DNA from: Rana temporaria
Lineage: Eukaryota; Chordata; Amphibia; Anura; Ranidae
Assembly (NCBI RefSeq): GCF_905171775.1
Contig: NC_053489.1
Span: 249,041,008-249,105,007 of the forward strand
Length of the DNA stretch: 64,000 nucleotides
Direction: 5' to 3'
Position numbers and translations under genes: made by a program
In this document: positions 10,161-19,184 of the stretch, piece after piece
Layout: each line of letters starts with the position of its first letter
How positions within the stretch are numbered: the stretch's first letter is position 1
The notes under the pieces: model-generated
The model's database searches: none
Seen by the model: only the letters and a program-made list of their open reading frames with translations
Told to the model about the DNA's origin: nothing

Positions 10161-11059
10161 TGATGGGCACTGGTAAGCCAGGCAGCAACCAGCAATTGAG
10201 CTTACCCCCTCCGCACAACAATACCCACCTCCTCCACACAACCCCCCCCCCCCCCCCACTGGTGCCAGGCTGAAGCCCCTAGTCTTTTTTCCACCTAGCA
10301 ACGCCCCTTTGCCAGAGTAAGGAATAAGGAAAGCTCAGCTCCCGACTGTCCATGATTTGGAACAAAGTCCCTCTGACCCCCTTTACTCCTCATGTGTCCC
10401 TTGTTTTGGTCTGATGTACTGTATACACCAGTGTAAAAAATCAAAATGTTTTTTTTTTTTTTTTTACAGTGCTAAACCTTTCATCCAGTTTCTAAACTGC
10501 TGCAATTGTACATTTTAAAAGACCATATAAAGGAATAGTGGGAAAAAAAAGGACTTGGGTATTTCCTTATTACATACTTGCTAATAGGTATCCCTCTTTC
10601 CCATCTCAGAAAGTTGGGAGGTATTGGTAAATATTACACCTTATTCCTCATTCTTTAGACCAGTGGTTCCCAACCTCAGTCCTCAAGTACACCCAACAAG
10701 GGCGCAGGTGCATTTTACAGTGGGGGAATAATTACTTGATCGCCTGCAGATTTTGTAGGTCTGTCCACTTACAAAGAAATGAAGGGTTTATCATATTTGA
10801 ATTTAAATGATAGAGACAATATCAACCAAATATTCTTAAAAAAAAAAAAACATGTGATACAAATGCTATAAATTGGGTTGCCGTTTAGTGAGTAAAATAA
10901 GTATTTGATCCCAAAGCAAAATATGACTTAGTACTTGGTGGAGAAACCCTTGTTGGCAAGAACAGAGGGAAGACGTTACTTACGTAGTTGGTTACCACCA
11001 GGTTTGCACACATCTCAGGAGGGATTTTGGTCGACTCTTTACAGATCTTTGCAAAATCC

Positions 11060-11920
11060 TTAAAGTGATCGTAAAATAATAAACATGTCATACTTAGCAG
11101 CCTAGATCCTCTTCTTGGGTCCCTCTTAGGCCCCATACACACGATAGAATCCATCCGCTGAAAAATCCCAGCGAATGGGTTTCAGCGGATAGATCCTATG
11201 GTGTGTACACTCCAGCGGATCTGTTTCCGCGGATATTTATCCCCTGGGATGGATTCCAGCAGATCAAAAATTCGCTGACATGCTAAACAAATCTATCTGC
11301 TGGAATCCATCCCAACGGATGGATCCGCTGGTCTGTATAGACTCACCGGATCCATCTGTTCGAAGGGATCCCCCGCATGCGTCGTAATGATTCGACGCAT
11401 GCGTGGAATTCCTTATATGACAGCGTCGCGCACGTTGCCGCGTCATAATCGCGGCGACGGCGCGACACGTCATCGCCAGAGGATTTCCGCGCGGATTTCA
11501 ATGCGATGGTGAGTACACTCCATCGCAGAGAAATCCGCTGAAATCCTCGCTGAAATCCGTATTCGCAGATAAATCCTCTCGTATGTATGGGGCCTTAGGC
11601 TCTCCTGGCCTCTTCCTCCTGCTTAGTGCACCCACAGCAAGCAGCTTGCTATGGGGGCATCCGAGCTGAGACACAGCTCCGTGTGTCCATTCCGACACGG
11701 AGGCATGGCCCGGCCGCAGCCCCTCTCTCTTCTTATTGGCCATCTGACTTTGATTAACAGCGGCGAGAGCCAATGGTGCACCACTGCTGTCTTAGCCAAT
11801 CAGGACGGAGAGTCCTGTACAGCCGAGTATTTCGTGCAACAATCGCTGAAACAAGATGCTTTCAGGTAAGTGTTAGGAGGGGTGAGGGGGGCTCAGCTTC
11901 TGGCTTTACAACTACTTTAA
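11060..11920. mobile_element. TTAA MITE inserted in the Tc1 transposase
   Basis: Left end TTAAAGTGATCGTAAAATAA and right end TTTACAACTACTTTAA are inverted repeats with TTAA at both ends. Removing it rejoins AAAATCC-TTAA-GGATTC in the transposase reading frame (codons for ILKDF on the minus strand), so the insertion point is exact. TTAA targeting suggests piggyBac mobilisation. About 470 bp of its length is a second MITE nested at 11129-11594. Confidence 0.82.
11129..11594. mobile_element. TTA-duplicating MITE nested in a TTAA MITE
   Basis: The left end GGCCCCATACACACGATAGA and right end CGTATGTATGGGGCC are inverted, flanked by TTA at 11126-11128 and 11595-11597. A 3-bp TTA/TAA duplication points to the PIF/Harbinger group. 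The interior is CpG-rich with several GCGGATA/TATCCGC pairs. The close relative at 16351-16821 shares its whole layout. Confidence 0.82.
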
Positions 11921-11955
11921 GGATTCTTGGCTCCCTCCATAAATTTTCAATAGGA

Positions 11956-12480
11956 TTAAAAGTAGTTGTAAACCCTCACATATACCCAGTGAAGTAAAAA
12001 GCCTCAGATGATACACAGAGATTAAACAAATCCCTCCTACATAAGTTGTACATGTGTATGTGCTGTCTTCCCCTTTCTACACTGTTGGGAAAGTGCAGAT
12101 CATGTTAAAAAATCTTTCTTCCTCTTTTAGCAGCATATAGGGGTAGGTAGGGATACTGGACTTACTCTGTGTTCGAGGGAAGGGACACCCCCCTCCCTCC
12201 ACATAGACAGAGGAACAAAGGAACATGTAGAACTGTAGTCTGAATAGACAAACTCCCTGCTTATCTACCTCTAAGCTTCCTCCCCGACACAAATTTCCAG
12301 CTACTGTTATCTCGTCTGTCATAGAACTTGTCAGAAGTGACTCATGCTGATAACAGAGGAATGGAGCATCAGAGAGAAACCACACAGAGCTTTGGAGAGC
12401 GATTAAACACTACAGATGTACAGTATTTGCTTAGTTCAACTTTCATGGATGGGGTTTACAACCACTTTAAGGTCTGGAGA
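11956..12480. mobile_element. Second TTAA MITE inserted in the Tc1 transposase
   Basis: TTAAAAGTAGTTGTAAACCC at the left and GGGTTTACAACCACTTTAA at the right are inverted, with TTAA at both ends (11956-11959, 12477-12480). The target TTAA is the CTTAAT of the conserved Leu-Asn codons just before the catalytic glutamate, so the insertion splits the DD34E motif. The 525-bp element has no coding frame of its own. Confidence 0.83.
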
Positions 12481-13039
12481 CTGGCTAGGCTACTCCATGA
12501 CCTTAATATGCTTCTTCTTGAGCCACTCCTTTGTTGCCTTAGTGGTATGTTTTGGGTCATTGTCATGCTGGAAGACCCATACACTACCCATCTTTTGTCA
12601 TGATCAGTGTCATTGCCTGGGTCATCTGTTGGTGGCACTATTGCTTTCAGCACCAAAGAGTGTAATTCTGGTGGCCACCAGCGGGTGTCTCCCAGTAGAT
12701 GGACTTTTTATTAATCAAGCTGCACCTGATGTGAGCTGCTGGGAGTATATATGCCCCCCCTTCACTAAGGCTCAGGGCTTCAGTATCCTCTCTGCAAGCC
12801 TTGTCCATGCCTGACCTGATCCGTTGCCTGAATCTGTTCCTGATCCGCTTCCTGCCCTGTCCTGGACTCTTTTCCTGTACCCAGTCCCTGACTCTTGTCC
12901 CCTGATTCCTGCTTCCAGCTTCCCCTTGCTGCTGCTCCCTCCATCTGGTCACCGGTTCCCCCTCGTCTCTCATCCCTGCCTTGATTATGTATATGTGCTC
13001 CTAGGCCCGGACTGGCGTGGCGGTTAATGATGGATGTGG

Positions 13040-13385
13040 GGTTCTAGCACTCTGCACCTCTGGACCCCTTTACATTACACAGCACCTTGCACCTCTGGAC
13101 CCCTTTACATTACACAGCACTCTGGACCCCTTTACATTACACAGCACCCTGCACCTCTGGACCCCTTTACATTACACAGCACCCTGCACCTCTGAGCTCC
13201 TTTACATTACACAGCACCCTGCACCTCTGGACCCCTTTACATTACACAGCACCCTGCACCTCTGGACCCCTTTACATTACACAGCACCTTGCACCTCTGG
13301 AACCTTTACATTACACAGCACCCTGCATCTCTGGACCCCTTTACATTACATAGCACCACACCTCTGGAACCCTTTACGATACACA
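13040..13385. repeat. 35-bp tandem repeat
   Basis: The unit CCTCTGGACCCCTTTACATT with ACACAGCACC.TGCA repeats about nine to ten times, with starts at 13057 and 13092 fixing a 35-bp period. Some units are shortened. Because 35 is not a multiple of three and the unit lacks stops in most frames, it yields long spurious open frames. Confidence 0.85.
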
Positions 13386-13391
13386 ACACCT

Positions 13392-14058
13392 TCAGGAAGT
13401 GTAGGGGCGTCAAACGGCCGCTGGCTATGTTCAGATGTTGCAGAGAGCATTCCTCATGACTGAGGGCCCTCGTCTGTGTGGTTTTCAACAGGACAACGCT
13501 ACAGTACACAATGCCCGCAGGACAAGGGACTTCTTCCAGGAGAATAACATCACTCTTTTGGCCCATCCTGCGTGTTCCCCTGATCTAAATCTAATTGAGA
13601 ACCTTTGGGGATGGATTGCAAGGGAAGTTTACAAAAATGGACAACAGTTCCAGACAGTAGATGGCCTTCGTGCGGCTGTCTTCACCACTTGGAGAAATGT
13701 TCCCACTCACCCCATGGAAACGCTTGCATCAAGAATGCCGAAACAAATTTTTGAAGTGATCAACAATAACGGCGGAGCTACTCATTACTGATGTTTGAAA
13801 GTTGGATTTCTGTTTTGGGGGGTTTAGGCTTTTTTTTTGGAGGTGTGGTCCTAAACATATAATCAGCTGAAAAACAGCCTGTTTCAGTTTATTCGTTATT
13901 TTTAATTAATTGAATGCTCAAAAAATGTTTTGTCTCACTCTCATTTCTTCTTGTTGCATGTTGAAGCTCTACTTGGAACCTTGTTAAGATCCAACAATGT
14001 AAAATATGATTTTTTGCCATTTTTCAAGTGGTCTTAAACTTTTGATCAGGACTGTATA
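13392..14058 (+). mobile_element. 3' part of a second Tc1-like transposon
   Basis: The segment contains the C-terminal half of a Tc1-type transposase followed by about 270 bp of 3' sequence ending GTGGTCTTAAACTTTTGATC-AGGACTGTATATA, which is a typical Tc1-family end. The 5' half and the other inverted end are missing. It lies between a 35-bp tandem repeat and the tail of the larger insertion. Confidence 0.75.
13398..13791 (+). pseudogene. Tc1-like transposase, C-terminal catalytic fragment
   Basis: The frame reads through FQQDNATVHNARRTRDFF, then HPACSPDLNLIENLWGWI and ends with NNNGGATHY and a TGA stop. The Asp of QQDNAT and the Glu of LIENLWG are separated by 34 residues, matching DD34E Tc1 transposases. 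Similarity extends upstream of the first Met of the 118-codon frame (GYVQML) and stops at an in-frame TAG near 13398. The N-terminal DNA-binding domain and first catalytic Asp are absent, so the fragment cannot transpose. Confidence 0.85.
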
Positions 14059-15633
14059 TATTTTTCACTTACTTTTGTGCCCGATTCCTTAAGCAGCCCA
14101 CTGATCTGTTTAACCTGTGCTGGATGCCTGTGTTAGGCATCCCTGACATATTCACTGTTCTGGCTGAGGGAAGAAGGTTCTCATCCAAGATTTTACTATA
14201 CATGGCCCTGTCTATTGGCCCCTCAATGCCGCAAAGTCGGCCTGTACCTTTAGCAGAGAGACAGACCCAAAACATAATGTTTCCACCTCTAACTGTAGGG
14301 ATGGTGTTCTTTAGGTCACAGTCAGCATTTTTCTTCCTCCAAACACGGCGAGTCGTTTTATGCCAAAGAGCTACATTTTGGTCTCATCTGACCATCGCAC
14401 CTTCTCCCAATCCTTCTCTGAATCATTTAGATGTTCATTGGCATATTTCAGACGGGCCTGTACATGTGCCCTCTTGAGGAGGGGGAACTTACGCGGGCAC
14501 TGCAGGATTTCAAATCAATGGTGACTTATTGCGTTACCAATGGTTTGGTGACTGTGGTCCCAACTGTCTTGAGATCATTCAGAAAGCTCCTTCTGAGTAG
14601 TTCTGGGCTGATCCCTCACTTTTGTCATGATCATCTTTACCCCAGCTGGTGAAATCTTACATGGACCTCCAGACAGAGGGCGATTGATAGTTATTTTGTA
14701 GTTCTTCCAGTTGCGAATAATCACTGACAGTTGTCTCCTGCTCACTAAGCTTCTTGCTGAAACTTGTCCCTGATGTCCTTTGATAGATCTTTGGTCTTGA
14801 CCGTGATGATGGGTTTGAATGGAAGAAAGATTCGGTGGACAGGTGTCTTTTATACACATAACAAGTTGTTGTTAAGCGCACCTTCATAAATTGACAGGAC
14901 TAATCTGTGTACCACATGAGCACATACTGTAGCCAGTCTGTGGGAGCCAGAATTATTGTTGGTTGGTAGGGGATCAAATACTTATTTTACTCACTGTATC
15001 ATGTGTTTATTCTAGATTTTTGGTTGATATTCTATCTTTTAAAATACACCTGTGATAACAATTATAGACCCTTCATTTCTTTGCAAGTGGGCAAACTTAC
15101 AAAATCTGCAGGAGATCAAATAATTCCTCATTGAGGTACTTGAGGACTGAGAAGGACTGGAAACCACTGCCCTAAACCTAACAAGCATCCAGTCAATCAG
15201 GAAAGAATGAATGGTGTCACTGTGTTTAGAGAGCTCAGCCAGACTTTTATTTAAAAAGTCTGATCTGCACAGAGTTTTCACAGCTGCTATTTAGGAATTG
15301 TTGGGGAGCTGACACAAAAGGGGAAGAAGTAAAGAGCTCACAACATCCTCTAATAATGCATGGTACTGCTAAGATGGCATAGCGTGAGGGATGGCAGGGG
15401 TCACCAGGGCCGTCTTTAAGGCAGGGCAAAAGGGGAAGCTGCCCTGGGCCCTGTCATTGTTGTGGGGCCCAAAGCAGCTGCCTCATACTTGACAACTATC
15501 TCAGTTTAAATTCCCTTGTCGCTTGACATTTTAGTCCTGATGCTGTGTCCTGATATCTCAGTGTGAAGTGCTGCTTCTAATGCTGCCAAGCTCTGCCCTA
15601 TTGTTGTGTACAGATGACTCACCTGCAGACCCT

Positions 15634-16837
15634 TAGGTAGATTCAGGTAGGGGCGTGCAAATCTTGGTCGGCGTAGCCTAGCGTGTTTACACTACGCCGC
15701 CTTAAGTAAGAGAGGCAAGTACATGATTCACAAAGTACTTGCCTCCCTACTTAGGGCGGCGTAGTGTAAATGCGGCGGGCGTAAGGGCGCCTAATTCAAA
15801 TGGGTTGGGGGGGCGTGTTTAATGGCAATGAGGCTTGACCTCACGTTTTTGAAGTTTTTTGTCACTGCGCATGCGCCGGGCGACTACATTTCCCAGTGTG
15901 CATTGCGGTTACGTACGCCGCACGGGCCTATTGATTTTGACGTGGACGTAAACGACGTAAATCCCGATTCGCAGATGACTTATGCAAACGACGTTAAAAT
16001 TTCGAATTTCGCGGCGGGAACGGCGGCCATACTTTAACATTGTTATTCCACCTAATAGGTGGAATAACTTTAGGCCTCCTAAGGCCTTATGGAAACGGCG
16101 TAAATCGACTGCGGCGGCCGGGCGTACGTTCGTGAATCGGCGTACAAACTCATTTACATAATCTACGCCGACCGAATGGAAGCGCCACCTAGCGGCCATC
16201 CGAAAAATTGCACTCTAAGATAGGACGGCGCAAGCCGTCGTATCTTAGATATGTTTAAGCGTATCTCTGTTTGAGCATACGCTTAAACATACGTCGGCGT
16301 AGATTCTGAGTTAGGCCGGCTTATCTACTGATAAGTCGGCCTAACTCTTAGGCCCCGTACACACCATAGAATCCATCCGCGTATAAATCTGAGCAAATGG
16401 GTTTCAGCGGATAGATCCTATGGTGTGTACACGCCAGCGGATCTGTTTCCGCGGATATTTCTCCCCTGGGATGGATTCCAGCAGATCGAATATTCGCTGA
16501 CATGCAGAACAAATCCATCTGCTGGAGTGCTGGTCTGTATAGACTCACCGGATCCATCCGTCCGAAGGGATCCCCCGCATGCGTCGTAATGATTCGACGC
16601 ATGCGTGGAATCCCTTATATGACAGCGTCTCGCACGTCGCCGCGTCATAATCGCGGCGTCGGCGCGACACGTCATCGCCAGAGGATTTCGGCTCGGATTT
16701 CAATGCGATGGTGTGTACACTCCATCGCATGAAAATCCGCCGAAATCCTCGAGAGGATTTATCCGCGGAAACGGTCCGCTGGACCGTATTCGCGGATAAA
16801 TTCTATTGTGTGTATGGGGCCTTACTGAATCTACCTA
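15634..16837. mobile_element. Foldback MITE with TAGGTAGATTCAG ends, interrupted
   Basis: The left end TAGGTAGATTCAGGTAGGGG and the right end CTGAATCTACCTA are inverted. The right end is separated from its body by the nested element. Joining CCTAACTC-TTA-CTGAATCTACC restores a continuous arm. Inner palindromes (TTAAGCGTATCTCTG...GCATACGCTTAA) lie near 16255-16290. It is related to 3131-3812 and 56099-56693. It contains a perfect NRF1-like TGCGCATGCGCC (15866-15877) and a ZNF143-like ACTACATTTCCCAGTGTGCA (15883-15902). Confidence 0.8.
16351..16821. mobile_element. TTA-duplicating MITE, sister of 11129-11594
   Basis: GGCCCCGTACACACCATAGA at the left and TGTGTGTATGGGGCC at the right, flanked by TTA at 16348-16350 and 16822-16824. 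The interior runs parallel to 11129-11594 (shared GATCCCCCGCATGCGTCG and TTCGACGCATGCGTGGAAT). This is the innermost layer of a hAT > MITE > MITE stack. Confidence 0.85.
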
Positions 16838-16842
16838 CTAGT

Positions 16843-16995
16843 GTTTACATGTAAATAACCGTCATTCATATGTAAATAACAATAGCATTCATATGTAAAT
16901 AGCGGCAGCATTCATATGTAAATAGCGGCAGCATTCATATGTAAATATCCGAGGCAGCATTCATATGTAAATAACGTTGGCATTCATATGTATAT
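16843..16995. repeat. Tandem repeat of CATTCATATGTAAATA
   Basis: CATTCATATGTAAATA recurs six times with 5-11 bp variable spacers (GCGGCAG, ACGTTGG and similar), giving a unit of about 21-27 bp. It lies inside the hAT element. The repeated ATGTAAAT resembles an octamer-type motif, but no function is implied. Confidence 0.8.
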
Positions 16996-17021
16996 CATGC
17001 CCCTTTGCAATGAGGAGATGA

Positions 17022-17215
17022 TGTGCTGTAACCTCTAGCAACCAATCAGTGATCAGTAATACTGTACAGTAATCTCTAGCAACCAATCAACAAGAAGAAA
17101 TCATGTGCTGTAACCTCTAGCAACTAATCAGTGAGCCGTAATGTGTGCTGTAACCTCTAGCAACCAGTCAGTAGGTGGTAATGATATGCTGTAACCTCTG
17201 GCAACCAATCACAAT
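17022..17215. repeat. Tandem repeat of CTGTAACCTCTAGCAACCAAT
   Basis: CTGTAACCTCTAGCAACCA and variants recur about five times with a spacing of roughly 41-47 bp, each followed by ATCAGT and a variable linker. The CCAATCA in each unit resembles a CCAAT box. It sits within the hAT element 15405-17358. Confidence 0.8.
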
Positions 17216-17366
17216 CATTGCCTGATCTGATAAAGTAAACTGATTTTAAGTCTAGTTAATATTTATTGTATGTCTCAGAGCAGGTGGAGAGCAAAATTGC
17301 ATGGGGGGGCCCAAGAAAATTTTTGCCCATGGTCCAATCAACATTAAAGACGGTCCTGGGGGTCAC

Positions 17367-17976
17367 TTTAACTCCTCTTTACATCTTGGAATGTTGACTT
17401 GCTAATAATAGCAGCAAACCTTACGTGTGGATGAGCCCAAACACAACAAACAAAATGGTAAGTGCTCAATCAGTTTTTAAAATAACTGGGAAGCATTTTG
17501 AGAAACCATGAGCTGTACAGAATATATTTTAGCTTAGTCTCTCAACGTTATATAAAGAAATGAATGTGTGAGCAGAACAGCCTCACATCAAAGCTTGTAC
17601 TGTGCCATTATATTAAATGTCATTGTACTCCCCTATAGGCTTTGTGATTTGTTCAGGTTTGCAACTGTAACAATACCAGCACCAGGGATGGGCAGCCTGT
17701 TAAAGCTTTGATTCATTCATTGCTACGTCAAGTAGGTAAAAAATAAAAAACTATTTTTTTAATGTTTGTGCAACCAGGTGCATATAGGTATTTTGTTGCA
17801 TACAATAAATTGAGAATCTAAAGTATTTGTGTGCTTAGGTGACCCTGATGTACATATCGGAAGGACAGGAATGTAAATTCAATGGATAAATGTATTATTC
17901 ATAAATATAGTAAGGGAAACCTGTGCTGAGAAGAAGAGGCTGCCATCTCCGTCAGTAAATGGCAACTGCCTGACTG
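17367..17976. other. Non-coding stretch without recognised features
   Basis: AT-rich DNA with no coding frame, element end or array recognised between the right duplication of the hAT element and the next MITE. Confidence 0.45.
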
Positions 17977-18400
17977 TAAGGCCTCGTACACACGATCGGT
18001 TAACCAGAGGATAACGGTCCGATGGAGCGCTTTCATCGATCCAAACCGATCGTGTGTAATCCCCATAGGTTATTTAACCTTCGGTTAAAAAAAAGGCAAC
18101 TTGCTTTAAAATTTAACCGATGGATTGCTAACCGATAGGTCAAAACCGATCGTTAGTACGCACGTCCATAGGTTAAAAATCCACGCATGCTCAGAATCAA
18201 GTCGACGCATGCTTGGAAGCATTGAACTTTATTTTTTTCAGCACGTCGTGTTTTACGTCACCGCGTTCTGACACGATCGGGTTTTTTAACCTATGGTGTG
18301 TAGGCGCGACGGACCATCAGTCAGCTTCATCAGTTAACCTATGATAACGGTCCGTCGGTCCGCTCTCATCGGATAGACTGATCATATGTACGCGGCTTAA
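17977..18400. mobile_element. MITE with TAAGGCCTCGTACACACGATCGG ends
   Basis: The left end AAGGCCTCGTACACACGATC and the right end GATCATATGTACGCGGCTTA are inverted repeats with TA at both ends. The interior shares the GACGTGCTGAGAAAAAT/GACGTAAAACAC-type blocks (inverted here) with the copy at 592-1002, so the two belong to one family. Its right TTA abuts the start of the next MITE. Confidence 0.8.
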
Positions 18401-18799
18401 GGCCCCTTTCACACGGGACGGATCAGTAATGATCCGCCTCCGTGTGCTTAGCAGGGATCGCTCCGTTGATCCCCGCTGAGCCGACGGATGACAGGGCGGT
18501 CCCCGCACACTGTGCAGGGACCGCCCTGTCTTTTCTCTGCTCTCCCCTATGGGGGGATCGGATGAGCATGGACCGTATGTCCGTGTTCATCCGATCCGAT
18601 CCGCAGAAGGAAGAAAAAATAGGGTTTTCTTCCGTCTGCAGAATCGGATCTTTGCGGAGGCGGACGAGATCGGGTTTCATCGGATGGTCATCCGCTGACA
18701 TCCGCGATCTCATAGGGACCAATGTATGTCCTTTTTTCATCCGCAAACGGATAGATGAAAAAGTGGACATACGGTCCGCACGTCTGAAAGGGGCCTTAA
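18397..18799. mobile_element. MITE with TTAAGGCCCCTTTCACAC ends
   Basis: TTAAGGCCCCTTTCACACG at the left and CGTCTGAAAGGGGCCTTAA at the right are inverted. The interior contains a palindrome around GGACCGCCCTGTC and several GGATCGGAT/ATCCGATCC pairs. It follows the previous MITE with no spacer, sharing the TTAA. The sister copy at 41915-42459 shares the GGGACCGCCCTGTCTTTTCT core. Confidence 0.85.
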
Positions 18800-18839
18800 A
18801 CTGATCCAATATCTCCTGAGTCACGGACCTTGAGTAAGA

Positions 18840-19184
18840 TTGAGCCCAGGTTCACACTGGGTACGATTTCCTTCAATTTGAGATGCGATTTCACATGTGA
18901 AATCGCATCTCAAATCGGCTGCATTTGCCGGAAATTGTCGGCAATGACACTGTCCTAATCGGTGCGACGCCGCATCTGCGGCGCTGCACCGATTTCAAAA
19001 AGTAGTTCCTGTACTACTTTTTGCGATTTCGGGCCGCGATTTACATAGACATCTGTGCAGAAACCTGCACAGATGTCTCTTAAATCGCGGCCGAAATCGG
19101 GACTGCCGGCGGGAGTGAAATCGTGCGAGTTCAGCTGAACTCGCACGGCTTCACTCCCGCAGCCCAGTGTGAACCAGGGCTCAA
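18840..19184. mobile_element. MITE with TGAGCCCAGGTTCACACTGG ends
   Basis: The left end TTGAGCCCAGGTTCACACTG and the right end CAGTGTGAACCAGGGCTCAA are inverted over about 20 bases. Inside are large inverted segments (GTGCAGAAACCTGCACAGAT and AGTTCAGCTGAACT). The homologous copy is 40320-40640. Confidence 0.85.

Larger units (their letters stand above)
12597..14148. mobile_element. Insertion in the Tc1 element, candidate LTR-type
   Basis: The Tc1 transposase is interrupted between ACCCATCTT on the left and TTCACTGTTCTGGCTGAGG on the right. The inserted DNA begins TGTCATGATCAGTGTCATTG and ends CATCCCTGACA, giving TGTCA...TGACA ends that fit a solo LTR. No clean target duplication is seen. It carries a pyrimidine-rich stretch (12780-12970), a 35-bp tandem repeat (13040-13385) and the 3' part of another Tc1-like element (13392-14058). 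The last may be a later insertion within it. Confidence 0.5.
10960..14859 (-). pseudogene. Broken Tc1-like DD34E transposase
   Basis: Pieces of one transposase are found in order on the minus strand. 14859-14575 holds the paired-type helix-turn-helix region (RPLSGGPCKISPAGVKMIM). 14275-14148 holds the central catalytic-domain part (MFWVCLSAKGTGRL). 12596-12481 holds the second catalytic aspartate (VFQHDNDPKHTTKATKEW), 11955-11921 the glutamate motif (PIENLW), and 11059-10960 the C-terminal tail. Counting across the MITE, 34 residues separate the Asp and Glu, so DD34E. A stop codon is at 12490-12492 and the reading frame is cut by three insertions, so it is inactive. Confidence 0.85.
10718..15133 (-). 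mobile_element. Tc1-like transposon split by three insertions
   Basis: Long terminal inverted repeats of about 200 bp are visible. The left side GATCGCCTGCAGATTTTGTA and AAATAAGTATTTGATCC match, inverted, ATCAAATACTTATTTTACTC and CTGCAGGAGATCAAATAATT at the right. The transposase reads on the minus strand. The element is interrupted at 11060-11920 and 11956-12480 by TTAA MITEs and at about 12597-14148 by a larger insertion, which is why it spans 4.4 kb instead of the usual ~1.6 kb. It is itself inserted in the hAT element. Ends are approximate. Confidence 0.82.
10661..15169. mobile_element. hAT-type element, outermost shell of a nested stack
   Basis: The left end CAGTGGTTCCCAACCTCAGT and right end GGACTGGAAACCACTG are hAT-type inverted ends, continued inside by CCTCAAGTAC/GTACTTGAGG. 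The flanks CTTTAGAC (10653-10660) and CCCTAAAC (15170-15177) agree at 5 of 8 positions, compatible with a decayed 8-bp duplication. Only about 60 bp of its own sequence remains on the left and about 40 on the right. The rest is the Tc1-like element and its passengers. No hAT transposase is present. Confidence 0.7.
15405..17358. mobile_element. hAT element with perfect 8-bp duplication
   Basis: GGGGTCAC is present at 15397-15404 and 17359-17366. The left end CAGGGCCGTCTTTAAGGCAG and the right end ACATTAAAGACGGTCCTG are inverted repeats, continued by CCTGGGCCC/GGGGCCC. The 1954-bp element has no transposase frame. It contains a foldback MITE (15634-16837) that in turn contains another (16351-16821), and two tandem arrays near its right end. 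Confidence 0.9.

Noticed and set aside
13017..13463. 148-codon open frame
   Set aside because: It is a translation of the 35-bp tandem repeat that runs into a Tc1 fragment in the wrong frame.
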